Notes under the pieces: model-generated
Databases searched by the model: none
What the model was told of the DNA's origin: nothing
What the model saw: only the letters and a program-made list of their open reading frames with translations
Program-made: the position numbers and the translations under genes
From: Phycisphaeraceae bacterium
GTDB taxonomy: Bacteria; Planctomycetota; Phycisphaerae; Phycisphaerales; UBA1924
Assembly (NCBI GenBank): GCA_019636625.1
Contig: JAHBXE010000001.1
Coordinates: 586,162-650,161 of the forward strand
Direction of reading: 5' to 3'
DNA length: 64,000 nt
Shown: positions 38,234 to 47,585 of the stretch, piece by piece
Position numbering within the stretch: the stretch's first letter is position 1
Layout of the letters: each line of letters starts with the position of its first letter

Positions 38234-39349
38234 TCAGGGCTCTGGCATGCGCTGAAGGGCGCGGGCTGTTCGCTCGAGGTTTTCGATCTGACGCCGGACC
38301 TGGATGATCATTTCGTTGATCATGCGCCGTTCATCCGCATCGGCCGCGGGCAGGGCCGCCAGAAGGTCGGCGAGCTGTGCCTGCAACTGAGCCTGCAGAG
38401 CCCTGATCGAGGCCAGGTCAGCGGGAACGTTGCCGCCCGGTCGTGGTATGGGGTTGGCAGGGACCATCCGCGTATTCGGGGAGGCGCGAGTACCGACGGC
38501 CCATCGAATCTGCGATGTATCGCCCCGGGGCTCGCCGGCGATGGACACGGCCGTCTCGGGCGCATCGGGCATCTGCAGTCGGCGAGGGTCGGGCCTGATC
38601 ATGGGATCGAGGTTGGGATCGCCGCCGTCGCCGAGGCCAATGGCGAGGGCATCGGACGGATCAAAGCGCCACTCTTCCAGGGGGAGGGCGGACTCGACGG
38701 GCTCCGTCATCGGTGCGAGCGGGGCTCGCAGCGACTCGGACCGGATAGCCCATGCATCCATGAGAAGGTCAGGAGTGATCGCCGAGCGATCTCGCTGGTT
38801 CAAGTCTCCGTAACGGCCGAGTCGGAGACGCACTGTCATGGTTGTCCCCGCACGGACAAGCACGACGGACACCTCATCGCCCGGGTCGCGGGCCACCACC
38901 ACCGGGCGCATCATCATGAGATCGTTGATGGCCCGGCCATCGACGGTAAGGAGGCGATCCCCGGGTCGGAGCACTTCCGCCGCCGGGAATCCGGGGACGA
39001 GCGATTGGAGGAGCACGCCTCGCTCACCGCCGAACTGGTCTCCCATGACGCCCATGCCCGCGCGGGGCTCGGCGCAGAACCGCGTGAAGGCCGCGTGCAA
39101 CAGGCGACCTCGCTGCTCGGCTGACAGTTCGCGACCCTTGGCCGCGGCCTCGATGTCCTTGAGCTTGAACGAGCGCCCCTCGACCAGGCGTCGCTGGGCG
39201 TCGATGCGGAGCGTGACGTCGTCCGAATCAAGATCGGCGATGATCTTCCCAAGCAGGACGGGCGTCTCCGCCGGGGATGCCGGCTGTGCCTGAACCGCCT
39301 GCACGAGCAGCAACGGCGGGACAGCAAACATGGCTCGCCAATCGGCCAT
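38234..39349 (-). CDS. Exported PDZ-domain protein
   Basis: A 371-residue protein with a short signal sequence (MFAVPPLLLVQAVQAQPA). A PDZ-like module lies at about residues 95-175: MGDQFGGERGVLLQSLVPGF, then LRPGDRLLTVDGRAINDL. There is no protease domain. The C-terminal 60 residues form a coiled coil (QLQAQLADLLAAL ... INEMIIQVRRQIENLERTAR). It may be an adaptor in envelope protein control; the function is unknown. It is the last gene of the secG-yicC-APH run. Confidence 0.75.
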   Translation of the reverse strand: MADWRAMFAVPPLLLVQAVQAQPASPAETPVLLGKIIADLDSDDVTLRIDAQRRLVEGRSFKLKDIEAAAKGRELSAEQRGRLLHAAFTRFCAEPRAGMGVMGDQFGGERGVLLQSLVPGFPAAEVLRPGDRLLTVDGRAINDLMMMRPVVVARDPGDEVSVVLVRAGTTMTVRLRLGRYGDLNQRDRSAITPDLLMDAWAIRSESLRAPLAPMTEPVESALPLEEWRFDPSDALAIGLGDGGDPNLDPMIRPDPRRLQMPDAPETAVSIAGEPRGDTSQIRWAVGTRASPNTRMVPANPIPRPGGNVPADLASIRALQAQLQAQLADLLAALPAADADERRMINEMIIQVRRQIENLERTARALQRMPEP

Positions 39350-39383
39350 AGGCAGGCTCCAACGCTTGCATAGTTTAGCCCGT

Positions 39384-40577
39384 TCAGTCGCCGATCATCG
39401 CGGCCAGCCTCGCCGCGTGCTGCTGCAGCCACGCGGTCTTGGCGTCGGCCATCCGCAGGAAGGAGACGCCCGAAAGGCCGGCGAAGCTCCCTGTGGCGGC
39501 GATCGGGATGATCGCTTCCACGATCAGGGCCTCGATCATGAGCCAGGGAATCGCTTCGAGTTCGGCGGTCGAAATGACGCAATCGGGCACGGTCTCGTAG
39601 CCTCGGCAGAAGCGCTTGAACCGCCCTTCATCTAGGCTGGTCGGCCAGCGGTCCGGGTCCTGGCCCTGCATGGTGATCGAGAACTGCATGGCGCCGTTGG
39701 CGATGTCGATCACGCGTGGGCAGCTCCGGGCCGTGTCATAATCGATGACGGCGGAGACGCGCGAACCGCGGAAGAGCATGTTGCCCGGGTGCCAGTCGCC
39801 ATGCACGATCTGCCTTGGCCAGGAACCAACGCCCAACTCCTCGGCGCGGCGGGCAGCGTCCGCGTAGCTGGTGCGAAGGCGCTTGACAATCGCGGCGGCG
39901 GCGGGCTCGGAAAGTTGCTGTTCGACCCGGGCGAGGTGGTCCTCGATGCCTGCGGCGTTGTGGTAGCTCGCGGTCGTGGGCGAGAAGGCCGGGCTCCGGA
40001 AGCCCGCCAGCAAACGGTGGAACAGACCGAGTGCCCGGCCCGCGTCGGCTGTCGCGTCGAGGGACTGGTCGTAGTGGTCGCCGGGGATGAACTCAAACAG
40101 CTCGTACACGAAGTCGTCCAGCACGAGCAGGGTCTGGCCGTCGGTCTTGGAAGCGATCAGCTTGGGCAGCGGGAATCGGCGTGCCGCGAGATGAACCTGG
40201 ATCTCGTGGCAGAAGCGGACGCGTGCAACGCCCTCACGCCCAACCCGACGCCGCTTGAGCAGGTACCGCCCTCGGTCGGTCTTGAGCACGACCTTCGGTG
40301 CGCGGCCGGAGCCTCGCCGGAACTCCTTGACGGACTCGATCACGCCGATGTCGTACCGCGACACGACCATCGCCAGCTCGCCGGCTTCGAACGTGGCCCG
40401 GGCGGGCGCGGTCGGGCTTGACGGGGCGCCGCTGAGCCCGCTGACGCCAGCGCTGGGGGGCAATGTGGGCCACGAGCCGGAAGCGGCAGGGCTGACCGTG
40501 CTGACGGAGGGTTCGGGACGGTGGCCAATATCTTCCAGCCCGCCCGATTCCCGGTTTGGATCCGCCGCATCACTCAT
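39384..40577 (-). CDS. Aminoglycoside-phosphotransferase-fold kinase (APH/CotS-like)
   Basis: A protein-kinase-like phosphotransferase of 397 residues after a Ser/Pro-rich N-terminal tail of about 65. The catalytic loop is QIVHGDWHPGNMLF (Brenner motif with Asp and Asn), and the metal-binding Asp is in AVIDYDTARSC. The ATP-lysine strand is RYLLKRRRVG. Similar proteins are the CotS/YcbJ spore-coat or homoserine-kinase-like kinases. The substrate is not assignable; antibiotic resistance should not be assumed. Confidence 0.82.
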   Translation of the reverse strand: MSDAADPNRESGGLEDIGHRPEPSVSTVSPAASGSWPTLPPSAGVSGLSGAPSSPTAPARATFEAGELAMVVSRYDIGVIESVKEFRRGSGRAPKVVLKTDRGRYLLKRRRVGREGVARVRFCHEIQVHLAARRFPLPKLIASKTDGQTLLVLDDFVYELFEFIPGDHYDQSLDATADAGRALGLFHRLLAGFRSPAFSPTTASYHNAAGIEDHLARVEQQLSEPAAAAIVKRLRTSYADAARRAEELGVGSWPRQIVHGDWHPGNMLFRGSRVSAVIDYDTARSCPRVIDIANGAMQFSITMQGQDPDRWPTSLDEGRFKRFCRGYETVPDCVISTAELEAIPWLMIEALIVEAIIPIAATGSFAGLSGVSFLRMADAKTAWLQQHAARLAAMIGD

Positions 40578-40637
40578 CGAAAGATCTATTCGTCCCGAAC
40601 GGGAGTCGCGTTCCCTGATCCGGACCGGCCTGGGGGG

Positions 40638-41528
40638 TTATTCGACGTTCTGCACCTGCTCTTTGATGCGGTCGATGGCGCTCTTGATCTCCACGGAGGC
40701 CCGGGAAATCTCGGAGTCGGGCGACTTGCTGGCGATGGTGTTGGCCTCGCGGAGCATCTCCTGAGCCAGGAAGTCCAGCGTTCGGCCGACGGGGCGATCG
40801 GACGTGCCCGAGATCAGTTGGCCGAACTGCTCCATGTGGCCGGACAGACGGCTTATCTCCTCCGCGATGTCGGTCTTCTCGGCGTAAACCGCGATTTCCC
40901 GGATCAACTCCACGGGCTCAACCCGCAGGTTCGCCTGCGCCAGCATCATCTCGATTCGGCTCTTGAGGCGGGTTTCGTAGTCCCTTACCACCGTCGGTCC
41001 GCGCTCGGCGATCTTGCGGAGCAACTCGGCGATCAACTCGCCGTGGGCCGCCAGATCCTGCCTGAGTGACTTCCCTTCGACCTCCCGCATCCGGATCAAA
41101 CCATCGCAAGCCTTGTCCAGCAGGGGCAGAAAGGCGGCCCGGGCCCGTTGAAGCCTGGCCTCTTCATCGGTCGGGGGCTGCAGAACACCGGGCAGATTCA
41201 GCAGCGAGGCCACGTCGATGGATAGTTTGCCGGATGCCACCTGCGGCGCCTTGTGCATCTGCTCGATGTACCGTTCGAGCGCGCGGTAGTTCACCTCCAT
41301 CGCCGCCCCCTCGGTCACATCGGTGCATGACGCGGTGACGGTCACCGTGCCGCGAGCGAGCCGGCGACGGAGCGCGGACTCCATTTCGGCCTCGAGCCCT
41401 TGGTACGCGTCTGGGAGGCGGATGATGGCCTTGAGGAACTTGCTGTTGAGAGAGCGGACCTCGACGAAGTAATGGACGCCGTCCACCTGCGCCGAAGCTT
41501 CACCAAATCCAGTCATGCTCCTGATCAA
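40638..41528 (-). CDS. yicC: YicC/YloC family endoribonuclease
   Basis: A 296-residue protein. The conserved start IRSMTGFGEAS is followed by EVRSLNSKFLK. The C-terminal DUF1732 half has DIAEEISRLSGHMEQF and the very conserved GRTLDFLAQEMLREANTIAS near the end. The family cuts RNA and affects RNA turnover. The TTG at 41528 is preferred over the ATG at 41516, because the family starts with M-I-[RK]-S-M-T-G and GGAG lies nine bases before the TTG. Confidence 0.93.
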   Translation of the reverse strand: MIRSMTGFGEASAQVDGVHYFVEVRSLNSKFLKAIIRLPDAYQGLEAEMESALRRRLARGTVTVTASCTDVTEGAAMEVNYRALERYIEQMHKAPQVASGKLSIDVASLLNLPGVLQPPTDEEARLQRARAAFLPLLDKACDGLIRMREVEGKSLRQDLAAHGELIAELLRKIAERGPTVVRDYETRLKSRIEMMLAQANLRVEPVELIREIAVYAEKTDIAEEISRLSGHMEQFGQLISGTSDRPVGRTLDFLAQEMLREANTIASKSPDSEISRASVEIKSAIDRIKEQVQNVE

Positions 41529-41603
41529 CGGGAGTTCTCCACTTCCACAACCCGGCTGCGGTGGCGTTCCAGACTATCACGCTGAGGCCGATCTCGCATC
41601 GGA

Positions 41604-42017
41604 TCAGCCGCCCGGCGTTGGAGTCTCACCGGACGATGGCGTGCTCTCGGGCGCCGTTGGGACAGGGGCCGCGCCAGTCGGGGCTGGCTGGGCGGGAGTC
41701 GGAGCGGAAGTCCCGGACTCCGGCGTGGCGGCCGCGGGCCCGCTCGACGTCGCTGACGCGGGCCGCAGGGCGTAGTTCAGGCCGATGGCGAAGAGGAGAT
41801 AGACAGCGAAAATGGCGATGGTGGCGTAGGTCAAAGCATCGCCCGTCTTGGCGCCGAAGGCCGTCTGACCGGATCCAGCCCCGGAACCAAAGGCCCCGCT
41901 CAGGCCGCCGCCCGAGGGCCGTTGCACCAGCACGACGAGGATCATCATCAGGCAGACGAACAAAAACAGCACAACCAGCAGCGCCAACGCCCAAATAGGC
42001 ATTCCAAGGGTCAGCAT
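41604..42017 (-). CDS. secG: Preprotein translocase subunit SecG
   Basis: A small inner-membrane partner of SecYEG, 137 residues. The first helix ALALLVVLFLFVCLMMILVV is followed by the SecG signature LVQRPSGGGLSGAFGSG and then a second helix. A Pro/Ala/Ser-rich C-terminal tail of about 50 residues is longer than in model organisms. The ATG at 42017 has AAGGA. Confidence 0.92.
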   Translation of the reverse strand: MLTLGMPIWALALLVVLFLFVCLMMILVVLVQRPSGGGLSGAFGSGAGSGQTAFGAKTGDALTYATIAIFAVYLLFAIGLNYALRPASATSSGPAAATPESGTSAPTPAQPAPTGAAPVPTAPESTPSSGETPTPGG

Positions 42018-42141
42018 CCGGGTCCTTTCAGTCGGACGCAATGGTAGGGCTGCAGGCGGGCGGATTCACAGTCAAGTGGTGACACGCCAAACAGGGCGAA
42101 ACGGCCCTTCGGAGAAGCCTTGTCGGAGGCCTGATGGCTGA

Positions 42142-42549
42142 TCAACGTGGGCTGGTGAAGGGCAGTTGGGCGATCACGTTCCGGGCCACTCGGTCCGCGT
42201 GGTCAAGGAACTGCTGGGCTTCGGAAGTAAGAGAAGTCTCCAAGGAAGCGGACACTCCCTGAACCAGGCGATCAACCTCGGGCGTGGGATCGAGCGCCAT
42301 CGCGACTTCCGGAACGGATGCCGGCCGCGAGCTCAGTGTGTACACGCCGATCCAGCCCGCGGCAATCACGGCCGCGGCCGCCGCCGCACCCCACCAACGA
42401 CGAACATCGATTTTGCCAGCGACCTGGTTGCTGCCGCCGGCTTCCACGGTCGCCGCCAGAATCTGGCGGCGAAGCCCCGATGAAGGCGCCACCCAAGGAA
42501 TCCCGCTCTTGTCGGCGAGCATCGATTCGACATTGTCCAACTTGCTCAT
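42142..42549 (-). CDS. Small single-pass protein, putative anti-sigma factor
   Basis: A 135-residue protein with one membrane segment (AAAAAAVIAAGWIGVYTL, about residues 54-72). The N-terminal part is soluble and the exported part faces out. It has no clear zinc anti-sigma motif. Its ATG overlaps the ECF sigma stop as ATGA. That coupling and the topology are typical of ECF anti-sigma factors, so the role is inferred from context. Confidence 0.6.
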   Translation of the reverse strand: MSKLDNVESMLADKSGIPWVAPSSGLRRQILAATVEAGGSNQVAGKIDVRRWWGAAAAAAVIAAGWIGVYTLSSRPASVPEVAMALDPTPEVDRLVQGVSASLETSLTSEAQQFLDHADRVARNVIAQLPFTSPR

Positions 42550-43109
42550 GGCACGCCTCCCGCGATGGGCTGTCCGACGGCGACGGTCGCGACGCTCAAC
42601 TCCACCTCATCCGGTTCCATATCCCGCATCCGCTCGGCAAGGGCAGCCCTGGCTCGGAACAGCATGACGCGGACCCCGACCTGCGACTTGTTCATCACCG
42701 TCGCGATTTCACTGATTCCCAGGTCCTCGACGTAACGGAGCCATACGGCGGTGCGCTGGTCGTCCGTGAGGACCTCGTCGACCATGCGCCAAATCCACGA
42801 GCGATCAGGCTTTGACTCTGGAGCTGTGCAGGCTGGTTCACCGTGGTGGGCGGCGGGGCGCCACGTGGTGTTCGATCGCCTTGCATGGCTGATCGCCAGC
42901 CGTGTTGCGATGGTGTAGAGCCACGTCGAGAAACGCCAGCGTGGGCGGTAGCTGTCGATCCGTTGCCAAGCGCGGAGGAACGTTTCCTGGGTGAGGTCCT
43001 CGGCTTCCGGGCGGCTGCCGACCTTTCGCAGGATGAAGTTGAACAGCCTCACTTCGAAGATTTCAACAAGGCGCGCGAACGCTTCCGCGGATCCACGCTG
43101 CGAACGCAC
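42546..43109 (-). CDS. RNA polymerase ECF sigma factor
   Basis: A sigma-70 family factor. Region 2 has FNFILRKVGSRPEAEDLTQETFLRAWQ, then FSTWLYTIATRLAISHARR. Region 4 has DDQRTAVWLRYVEDLGISEIATVMNKSQVGVRVMLFRARA. The GTG at 43109 given here leaves region 2 slightly short: the 18 upstream codons (LRVAPGPSLDSLTPEELA) are in frame, continue the region 2 helix and carry no stop. They begin with a CTG at 43163 that has AGGAG eight bases upstream and overlaps the preceding stop as CTGA. The true start may therefore be CTG 43163. Confidence 0.88.
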   Translation of the reverse strand: MRSQRGSAEAFARLVEIFEVRLFNFILRKVGSRPEAEDLTQETFLRAWQRIDSYRPRWRFSTWLYTIATRLAISHARRSNTTWRPAAHHGEPACTAPESKPDRSWIWRMVDEVLTDDQRTAVWLRYVEDLGISEIATVMNKSQVGVRVMLFRARAALAERMRDMEPDEVELSVATVAVGQPIAGGVP

Positions 43110-43159
43110 CGCGAGCTCTTCGGGTGTGAGCGAATCGAGCGATGGGCCGGGGGCGACTC

Positions 43160-44158
43160 TCAGCGTTTTTTCTCCTGAGATGTTCTTTCGATAGCCGGTC
43201 CATCCTTCTTCAGGGATTGCGCCTCGGCTTTCAAGTCGGACAGAGCGGCGTGCAGGTACTCGTGTGAAACCCGAAGCGAAACTCGCAACTCCGGCCCCTC
43301 GGCGTCCAGCTTCACCCCGTCCATCGCCCGGGAGAGTCCCTTCAAGTCAAGATCCCCGTTGCACGCCATCCGACCAACGGCGAGCACGCCTCGCCCAAAG
43401 TCGGTGATGGTCCGGGCGTCATTCTCGTTGGACGTATGGAGCACCGCGTCACCGTACATTCCTTCGCTGTCCTCGCCCATGTCGATTCGGATCGACTTGA
43501 CACCCCGCAGCATTCGCGGGGCATTGGCCATCGCTGCGGTCATATCCGCGGCGGCAATGAAAACCATCGAGCCCGGCTTGGGATCGGCCGCCATGGGGCA
43601 ATCTGCAACGCCACGGAGCGATGGGGATTCCTGCCCGAGCACGCGGAGGGCTTGCTCCAGCCTCGCCTTCTCTCGCGACACGACGAACTGACGCAGTCCC
43701 TGATCGGCAGAGCCCAGAAGGCAGCCGAATCGCTCCGTTCCGTTCTCCAGCCAGCGGTACCCATCGCGGTTCCCGATTCTGGGCCGTTCGACCTGCGGCA
43801 TCCCCTTCATGACCTCCTCCACGGCCGACTCGAGCGAGGCGGTTCCCCGAACGATGACCACTGCGTCTTCCGAGGAGTCGGTGGTGCCGTAAATCGTCAC
43901 ATCCAGGATGTCTCGAAGAGCGTCCAGCCCGGTACGGGCCTTGAACTCTTCCAGCGGGACCAGGTCGAGCTCCGCCCGGTGTTCGGCGATGAAGCTGCCC
44001 GTTGTCGACCGCATGACCGCCTCGACATCCACGTGGACGACCCAGCGTGCGGCCGCATCCAGTCGCCCCTTGTCCAGCGGACCGGCCAGGGCCTGAACAG
44101 CCGCCGCGCCCATTCCGAGGGCCGCTCCGACTCGCAGGCATGCCAAACGTCGATTCAT
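43160..44158 (-). CDS. Exported protein of unknown function, first gene of the ECF operon
   Basis: A 332-residue protein with a signal peptide (RVGAALGMGAAAVQALA). The mature part is mixed alpha/beta, with VVHVDVEAVMRSTTGSFI and VIVRGTASLESAVEEVMKGM, and resembles unassigned planctomycete secreted proteins. I do not recognise a catalytic motif. It is coupled to the sigma factor (4-bp overlap if the CTG start is used) and may report envelope state to it. Confidence 0.7.
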   Translation of the reverse strand: MNRRLACLRVGAALGMGAAAVQALAGPLDKGRLDAAARWVVHVDVEAVMRSTTGSFIAEHRAELDLVPLEEFKARTGLDALRDILDVTIYGTTDSSEDAVVIVRGTASLESAVEEVMKGMPQVERPRIGNRDGYRWLENGTERFGCLLGSADQGLRQFVVSREKARLEQALRVLGQESPSLRGVADCPMAADPKPGSMVFIAAADMTAAMANAPRMLRGVKSIRIDMGEDSEGMYGDAVLHTSNENDARTITDFGRGVLAVGRMACNGDLDLKGLSRAMDGVKLDAEGPELRVSLRVSHEYLHAALSDLKAEAQSLKKDGPAIERTSQEKKR

Positions 44159-44322
44159 GATCGGGCTCCAATCCGACAGGTGGGCTCCTGGCCGGTACCC
44201 GTGCTACGCAGACTACTGCCAAGGCGTTACGGTTCCAACCCCAATCCGCGGCAGGCTGGCTAAACTGCCCCGTTGGGGAACATCTGGTATCCTTGGACCC
44301 CCTTTCACCTGAGAGCGTTGCT

Positions 44323-45711
44323 ATGGCCCACGGAAAGACCTCCGCCAATCCCAATGACTTCATCCTCCCCGATCTCGGCGAAGGTGTCCACGAGGGCGAA
44401 CTCATCTCGTGGAAGGTCCAGGTCGGGCAGGCCGTCAAGGAGGGGGACACCCTCGCGGAGTTTGAGACCGATAAGGCTTTGTGCGAGGTCGCCAGCCCTC
44501 GGGATGGGGTGATTGCGCAGCTCCATGGCCGGCCCGGTGAGATCCTGCACGTTGGCAACCCTTTGGTCACGTATGTCGGGGATGGAGCTTCTGAGGCGTC
44601 GCCAGCGAAACCGGCTCCGGTTGCCAAGCCCGCCGCGGCGACTTCAAATGGGGCGCCCGCAACCGCCGAGCGTGAAGATGCCGGCACGGTCGTGGGACAG
44701 ATGTCAGGCGCGGCGGCGGGGGTATCGGCAGAACCCGGCAAGGCATTGGCAACGCCGGCGGTTCGTCGGTTGGCCCGAGACCTGGGCGTGAACATCGATG
44801 CCGTGATGGGGACCGGGATCGGTGGGCGGGTGACGGAGAAGGATGTCCGTGCGGCGGCCGGTGGTTCCTCGACGACTCAGGCCCGGCACGCCCCCACTCC
44901 TTCAACGCGGCCCGCGCCGGCGGCCAAGCCTTCGACCCCGGCGCCACGACCCACGCCGGTTGCGCGAGATGTGCCGAGCTTTCCGGAAGGTCAGGACACG
45001 GTGCGCATCCCGTTCCGGGGCGTTCGTCGGACGATCGCGGCGAGGCTGCGTGAGTCCGTCGACCGGGCGGTGCACTTCAATGTGATGGATGAGGCGGATG
45101 TCTCCGCGCTGGACACGCTGCGTCGCAAGCTCGCGGCGGCCTCCGGGGAGAAACTGAGCTTCCTTCCCTTTGTCGCCTCCGCGGTGTGCCGCGTCCTCAG
45201 CAGCTCGCCTTTCCGGGCGATGAACTCGACGGTGGAAGAGAAGGGCGCCGGCGATACGGACGCCTTCATCATTCAGCATCGCGCGGTGCACCTGGGGATT
45301 GCCACGGACACCGATTCCGGCCTGATGGTGCCGGTGATCCGCGATTGCGATGCGCTGGGTGTTCTGGAGATCGGGCGTCACATCACACGCATCGCGCAGG
45401 CCGCCCGAGACCGGTCCATCGGGAGAGATGAACTTCTTGGCTCGACCTTCACCATCAGCAATGTCGGGTCTCATGCGGGCCGGTTCGCGACTCCCATCAT
45501 CAACTATCCCGAGGTGGGCATACTCGCTGTCGGGCGGGCTCGCCCCGCGCCGGTCGTTCGCGATGGAGGCATCTTTGTCGGCAACCTGCTCCCCCTCAGC
45601 CTGGCGTGCGACCACCGGGTCGTGGACGGTGCAACGGCGGCCCTGGCGCTGGCGAAGATCATCGAGTTGCTGCAGGATCCTGAGCAGCTTCTTGGCCCGG
45701 CGCGCGGCTGA
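44323..45711 (+). CDS. pdhC: 2-oxoacid dehydrogenase E2 (dihydrolipoyl acyltransferase)
   Basis: The core of the PDH or BCKDH complex, 462 residues. The lipoyl domain (about 12-87) has the lipoyl-lysine turn FETDKALCEV. A Pro/Ala linker follows, then the E1/E3-binding domain (ATPAVRRLARDLGVNIDAVM), a second linker and the catalytic domain with the active-site CDHRVVDGA. E1 alpha/beta are at 24.9-27.4 kb on the same strand; E3 is not in the window. Alpha-ketoglutarate or branched-chain specificity cannot be excluded from sequence alone. The ATG at 44323 has GAGAG. Confidence 0.9.
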   Translation: MAHGKTSANPNDFILPDLGEGVHEGELISWKVQVGQAVKEGDTLAEFETDKALCEVASPRDGVIAQLHGRPGEILHVGNPLVTYVGDGASEASPAKPAPVAKPAAATSNGAPATAEREDAGTVVGQMSGAAAGVSAEPGKALATPAVRRLARDLGVNIDAVMGTGIGGRVTEKDVRAAAGGSSTTQARHAPTPSTRPAPAAKPSTPAPRPTPVARDVPSFPEGQDTVRIPFRGVRRTIAARLRESVDRAVHFNVMDEADVSALDTLRRKLAAASGEKLSFLPFVASAVCRVLSSSPFRAMNSTVEEKGAGDTDAFIIQHRAVHLGIATDTDSGLMVPVIRDCDALGVLEIGRHITRIAQAARDRSIGRDELLGSTFTISNVGSHAGRFATPIINYPEVGILAVGRARPAPVVRDGGIFVGNLLPLSLACDHRVVDGATAALALAKIIELLQDPEQLLGPARG

Positions 45712-45776
45712 CTTGACTGCCGGTTGCGTTCATTCGAGCGGTCGGGTAAGCGTCTGAAGCAACCAAGAGGCCTTTG

Positions 45777-46151
45777 ATGCCCCGTCTGTTCGGCCATGTG
45801 CTCTACCCCGACCGGTACGCGTGGTACGTGCTCGTGTCGGCACTCGACATCATGATCACGGTCACCGTTCTCGTGCACCTTGGCATGCGCGAGGCGAACA
45901 CCTTTGCGCAGTGGTCGATCAATCAGTTCGGCACCTGGGGATTGATCGGGCTCAAGTTCCTCAGCGTGATCCTGGTCGTGCTGATCTGCGAGTACATCGG
46001 CCGACGCGATGTGACGAGGGGCCGGCGTCTGACTGTCGTCGCCATCGCCGTGTCGGTGTTCCCCGTCACGGCGGCACTCGTGCAAGTAGCGTACCTGGCG
46101 GTTTGGGGCGATGTGTACTGGGAGCAGTGGCCCCCACCGCCCCACCCCTGA
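45777..46151 (+). CDS. Small membrane protein, DUF5658-like
   Basis: A 124-residue protein with about three membrane helices: YVLVSALDIMITVTVLVHLG, LIGLKFLSVILVVLICEYIG and LTVVAIAVSVFPVTAALVQV. The pattern of an Asp in helix 1, G-x-R-E-A-N after it and a Lys in helix 2 resembles DUF5658, a family common in planctomycetes. The function is unknown. GAGG lies before the ATG. It converges with the metallopeptidase gene, 6 bp apart. Confidence 0.65.
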   Translation: MPRLFGHVLYPDRYAWYVLVSALDIMITVTVLVHLGMREANTFAQWSINQFGTWGLIGLKFLSVILVVLICEYIGRRDVTRGRRLTVVAIAVSVFPVTAALVQVAYLAVWGDVYWEQWPPPPHP

Positions 46152-46157
46152 CCACGC

Positions 46158-46568
46158 TCAGTCGTACCCCAATCGTTCCAGGTCTTCTTCATCGAGGCCG
46201 AAGTGGTGGCCGATCTCGTGGAGGAGCGTGATCCGGATCTCCTCGTACACGAGATCATCGGCGTTGGGATCCTGCCACCCTCCGGCCAGGGCGACAATGC
46301 CGCGGCGGAAGATGTGGATGGTCGTGGGCAAGTCGGCGTGATGCTCGACGCTCCGCTCCGTCAGCGCGGTGCCGGTGTGCAGGCCGCAGAGTTCATCGAG
46401 CGCCTCCCGGTCATCGGCGGCGATCCCCAGATCGGCCAGCATGGCCGCGGTCGGTTCATCCAGCACGATGACCGAGATTTCATCGAGAAGCTTGGCGATG
46501 CCGGGTGGCAGTTCCGCGACGACGTCGTCCATGAGGGCATCGAATCGGGCACGCTCCTGCTCGGTCAT
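46158..46568 (-). CDS. Small metallopeptidase (zincin, PF06262-like)
   Basis: A 136-residue soluble zincin-fold protein. The C-terminal motif ITLLHEIGHHFGLDEEDLE is HExxH with a downstream His/Asp, as in the PF06262 minimal zincins. The substrate is unknown. It overlaps the zinc-ribbon gene as ATGA, so the two are coupled. Confidence 0.85.
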   Translation of the reverse strand: MTEQERARFDALMDDVVAELPPGIAKLLDEISVIVLDEPTAAMLADLGIAADDREALDELCGLHTGTALTERSVEHHADLPTTIHIFRRGIVALAGGWQDPNADDLVYEEIRITLLHEIGHHFGLDEEDLERLGYD

Positions 46569-47485
46569 GGCGAATCTTCCACGACATCGGAGAGCGACGC
46601 CGGGGGCCGGACGATGACACGGGCGATTCGAATGCAGTCGGTGAGCACGCCGAAAAGCCCGAGGGTGAAGAGCATCGAGCCAATGGCAATGAGCACAACG
46701 CCGAGGGTGTTGAGAGCCGTTCCGAAGGGCTCGGCCGAGGCGAGGGCACCGAGGCGGCAGAAGTCTCCAAGGGTGGCCACGGCCAGCGCCGTTGCCATGG
46801 CCAGCATGGTTTGACGATCCACCCGGCCCATCCGGAGCACGAGGGATCTCGCGGCCAGCATCCGCGCCGCCGGACGAAGCAGGAGAAGCGACACGATGAG
46901 AAGTCCATTGGTTTCGATGCGAAGCCAGGCACGGGCGGGCTGGGCCGTCACACTCTCAAGGAAGGGCCTGACATGGACCGGATCGTGAACGCCCTGGATT
47001 CTCCAGTACATCCACGCCGCGCCCAGGGAGGTCAGCACGCCGCACGCCGCCAGGACCGACTGCCACGCGGGCACCTTGGCATGGGGCCGAACAAGAACGG
47101 CGGAGGCCATGCCCGACCCGGCGATGCAGATCGCGCCAAGCAGGGCAAGTGGAGCAAAGCGGATCTGGGACTCGCTGAGAACAGCCACCACATCGACGGC
47201 CCGGAGCACCCAGGTGATCAGCGCGGCGACCAGCGCAGCCCCGGACCACACGACAAGCCCGGCGGCCACAATCCAAGGGAATCGAACCGGTTGCAGGACG
47301 GTCGCGTACGGATCGACGACCGACAACACGGTGGCCCGGACCGGCGTGCCGCACTCCGGGCACACATCCAGCACGGAGAGCTGCTTGAGGTTGTACCCGC
47401 AGGCGATGCACGGAAGATCACCCTTGAGCCGGCGTGCGACGTCGGACGGGGACAGGACCTCGGGTTGTCGATCCGGTTGTTTCAC
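46565..47485 (-). CDS. Zinc-ribbon multi-pass membrane protein
   Basis: A 306-residue protein. The N-terminal ribbon has two Cys pairs (LPCIACGYNLKQL and DVCPECGTPV), a style frequent in planctomycete proteins. Six or seven hydrophobic segments follow, for example PWIVAAGLVVWSGAALVAAL and LNTLGVVLIAIGSMLFTLGL. No transporter or enzyme signature is seen. It is translated together with the small zincin. Confidence 0.7.
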   Translation of the reverse strand: MKQPDRQPEVLSPSDVARRLKGDLPCIACGYNLKQLSVLDVCPECGTPVRATVLSVVDPYATVLQPVRFPWIVAAGLVVWSGAALVAALITWVLRAVDVVAVLSESQIRFAPLALLGAICIAGSGMASAVLVRPHAKVPAWQSVLAACGVLTSLGAAWMYWRIQGVHDPVHVRPFLESVTAQPARAWLRIETNGLLIVSLLLLRPAARMLAARSLVLRMGRVDRQTMLAMATALAVATLGDFCRLGALASAEPFGTALNTLGVVLIAIGSMLFTLGLFGVLTDCIRIARVIVRPPASLSDVVEDSP

Positions 47486-47585
47486 CCCAGAGTCGTCCGC
47501 TTGAGAACATGAACCCGCCCACGGGTCCGGGCGGGAGGTCGCTCACCGTGCCCCGCACTCTATACTCCGCACCCGAAAGCACGCC

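Noticed and set aside
39384..40577. An aminoglycoside resistance gene
   Set aside because: The kinase fold fits, but the neighbours are housekeeping genes and the N-terminal tail is unlike resistance enzymes.
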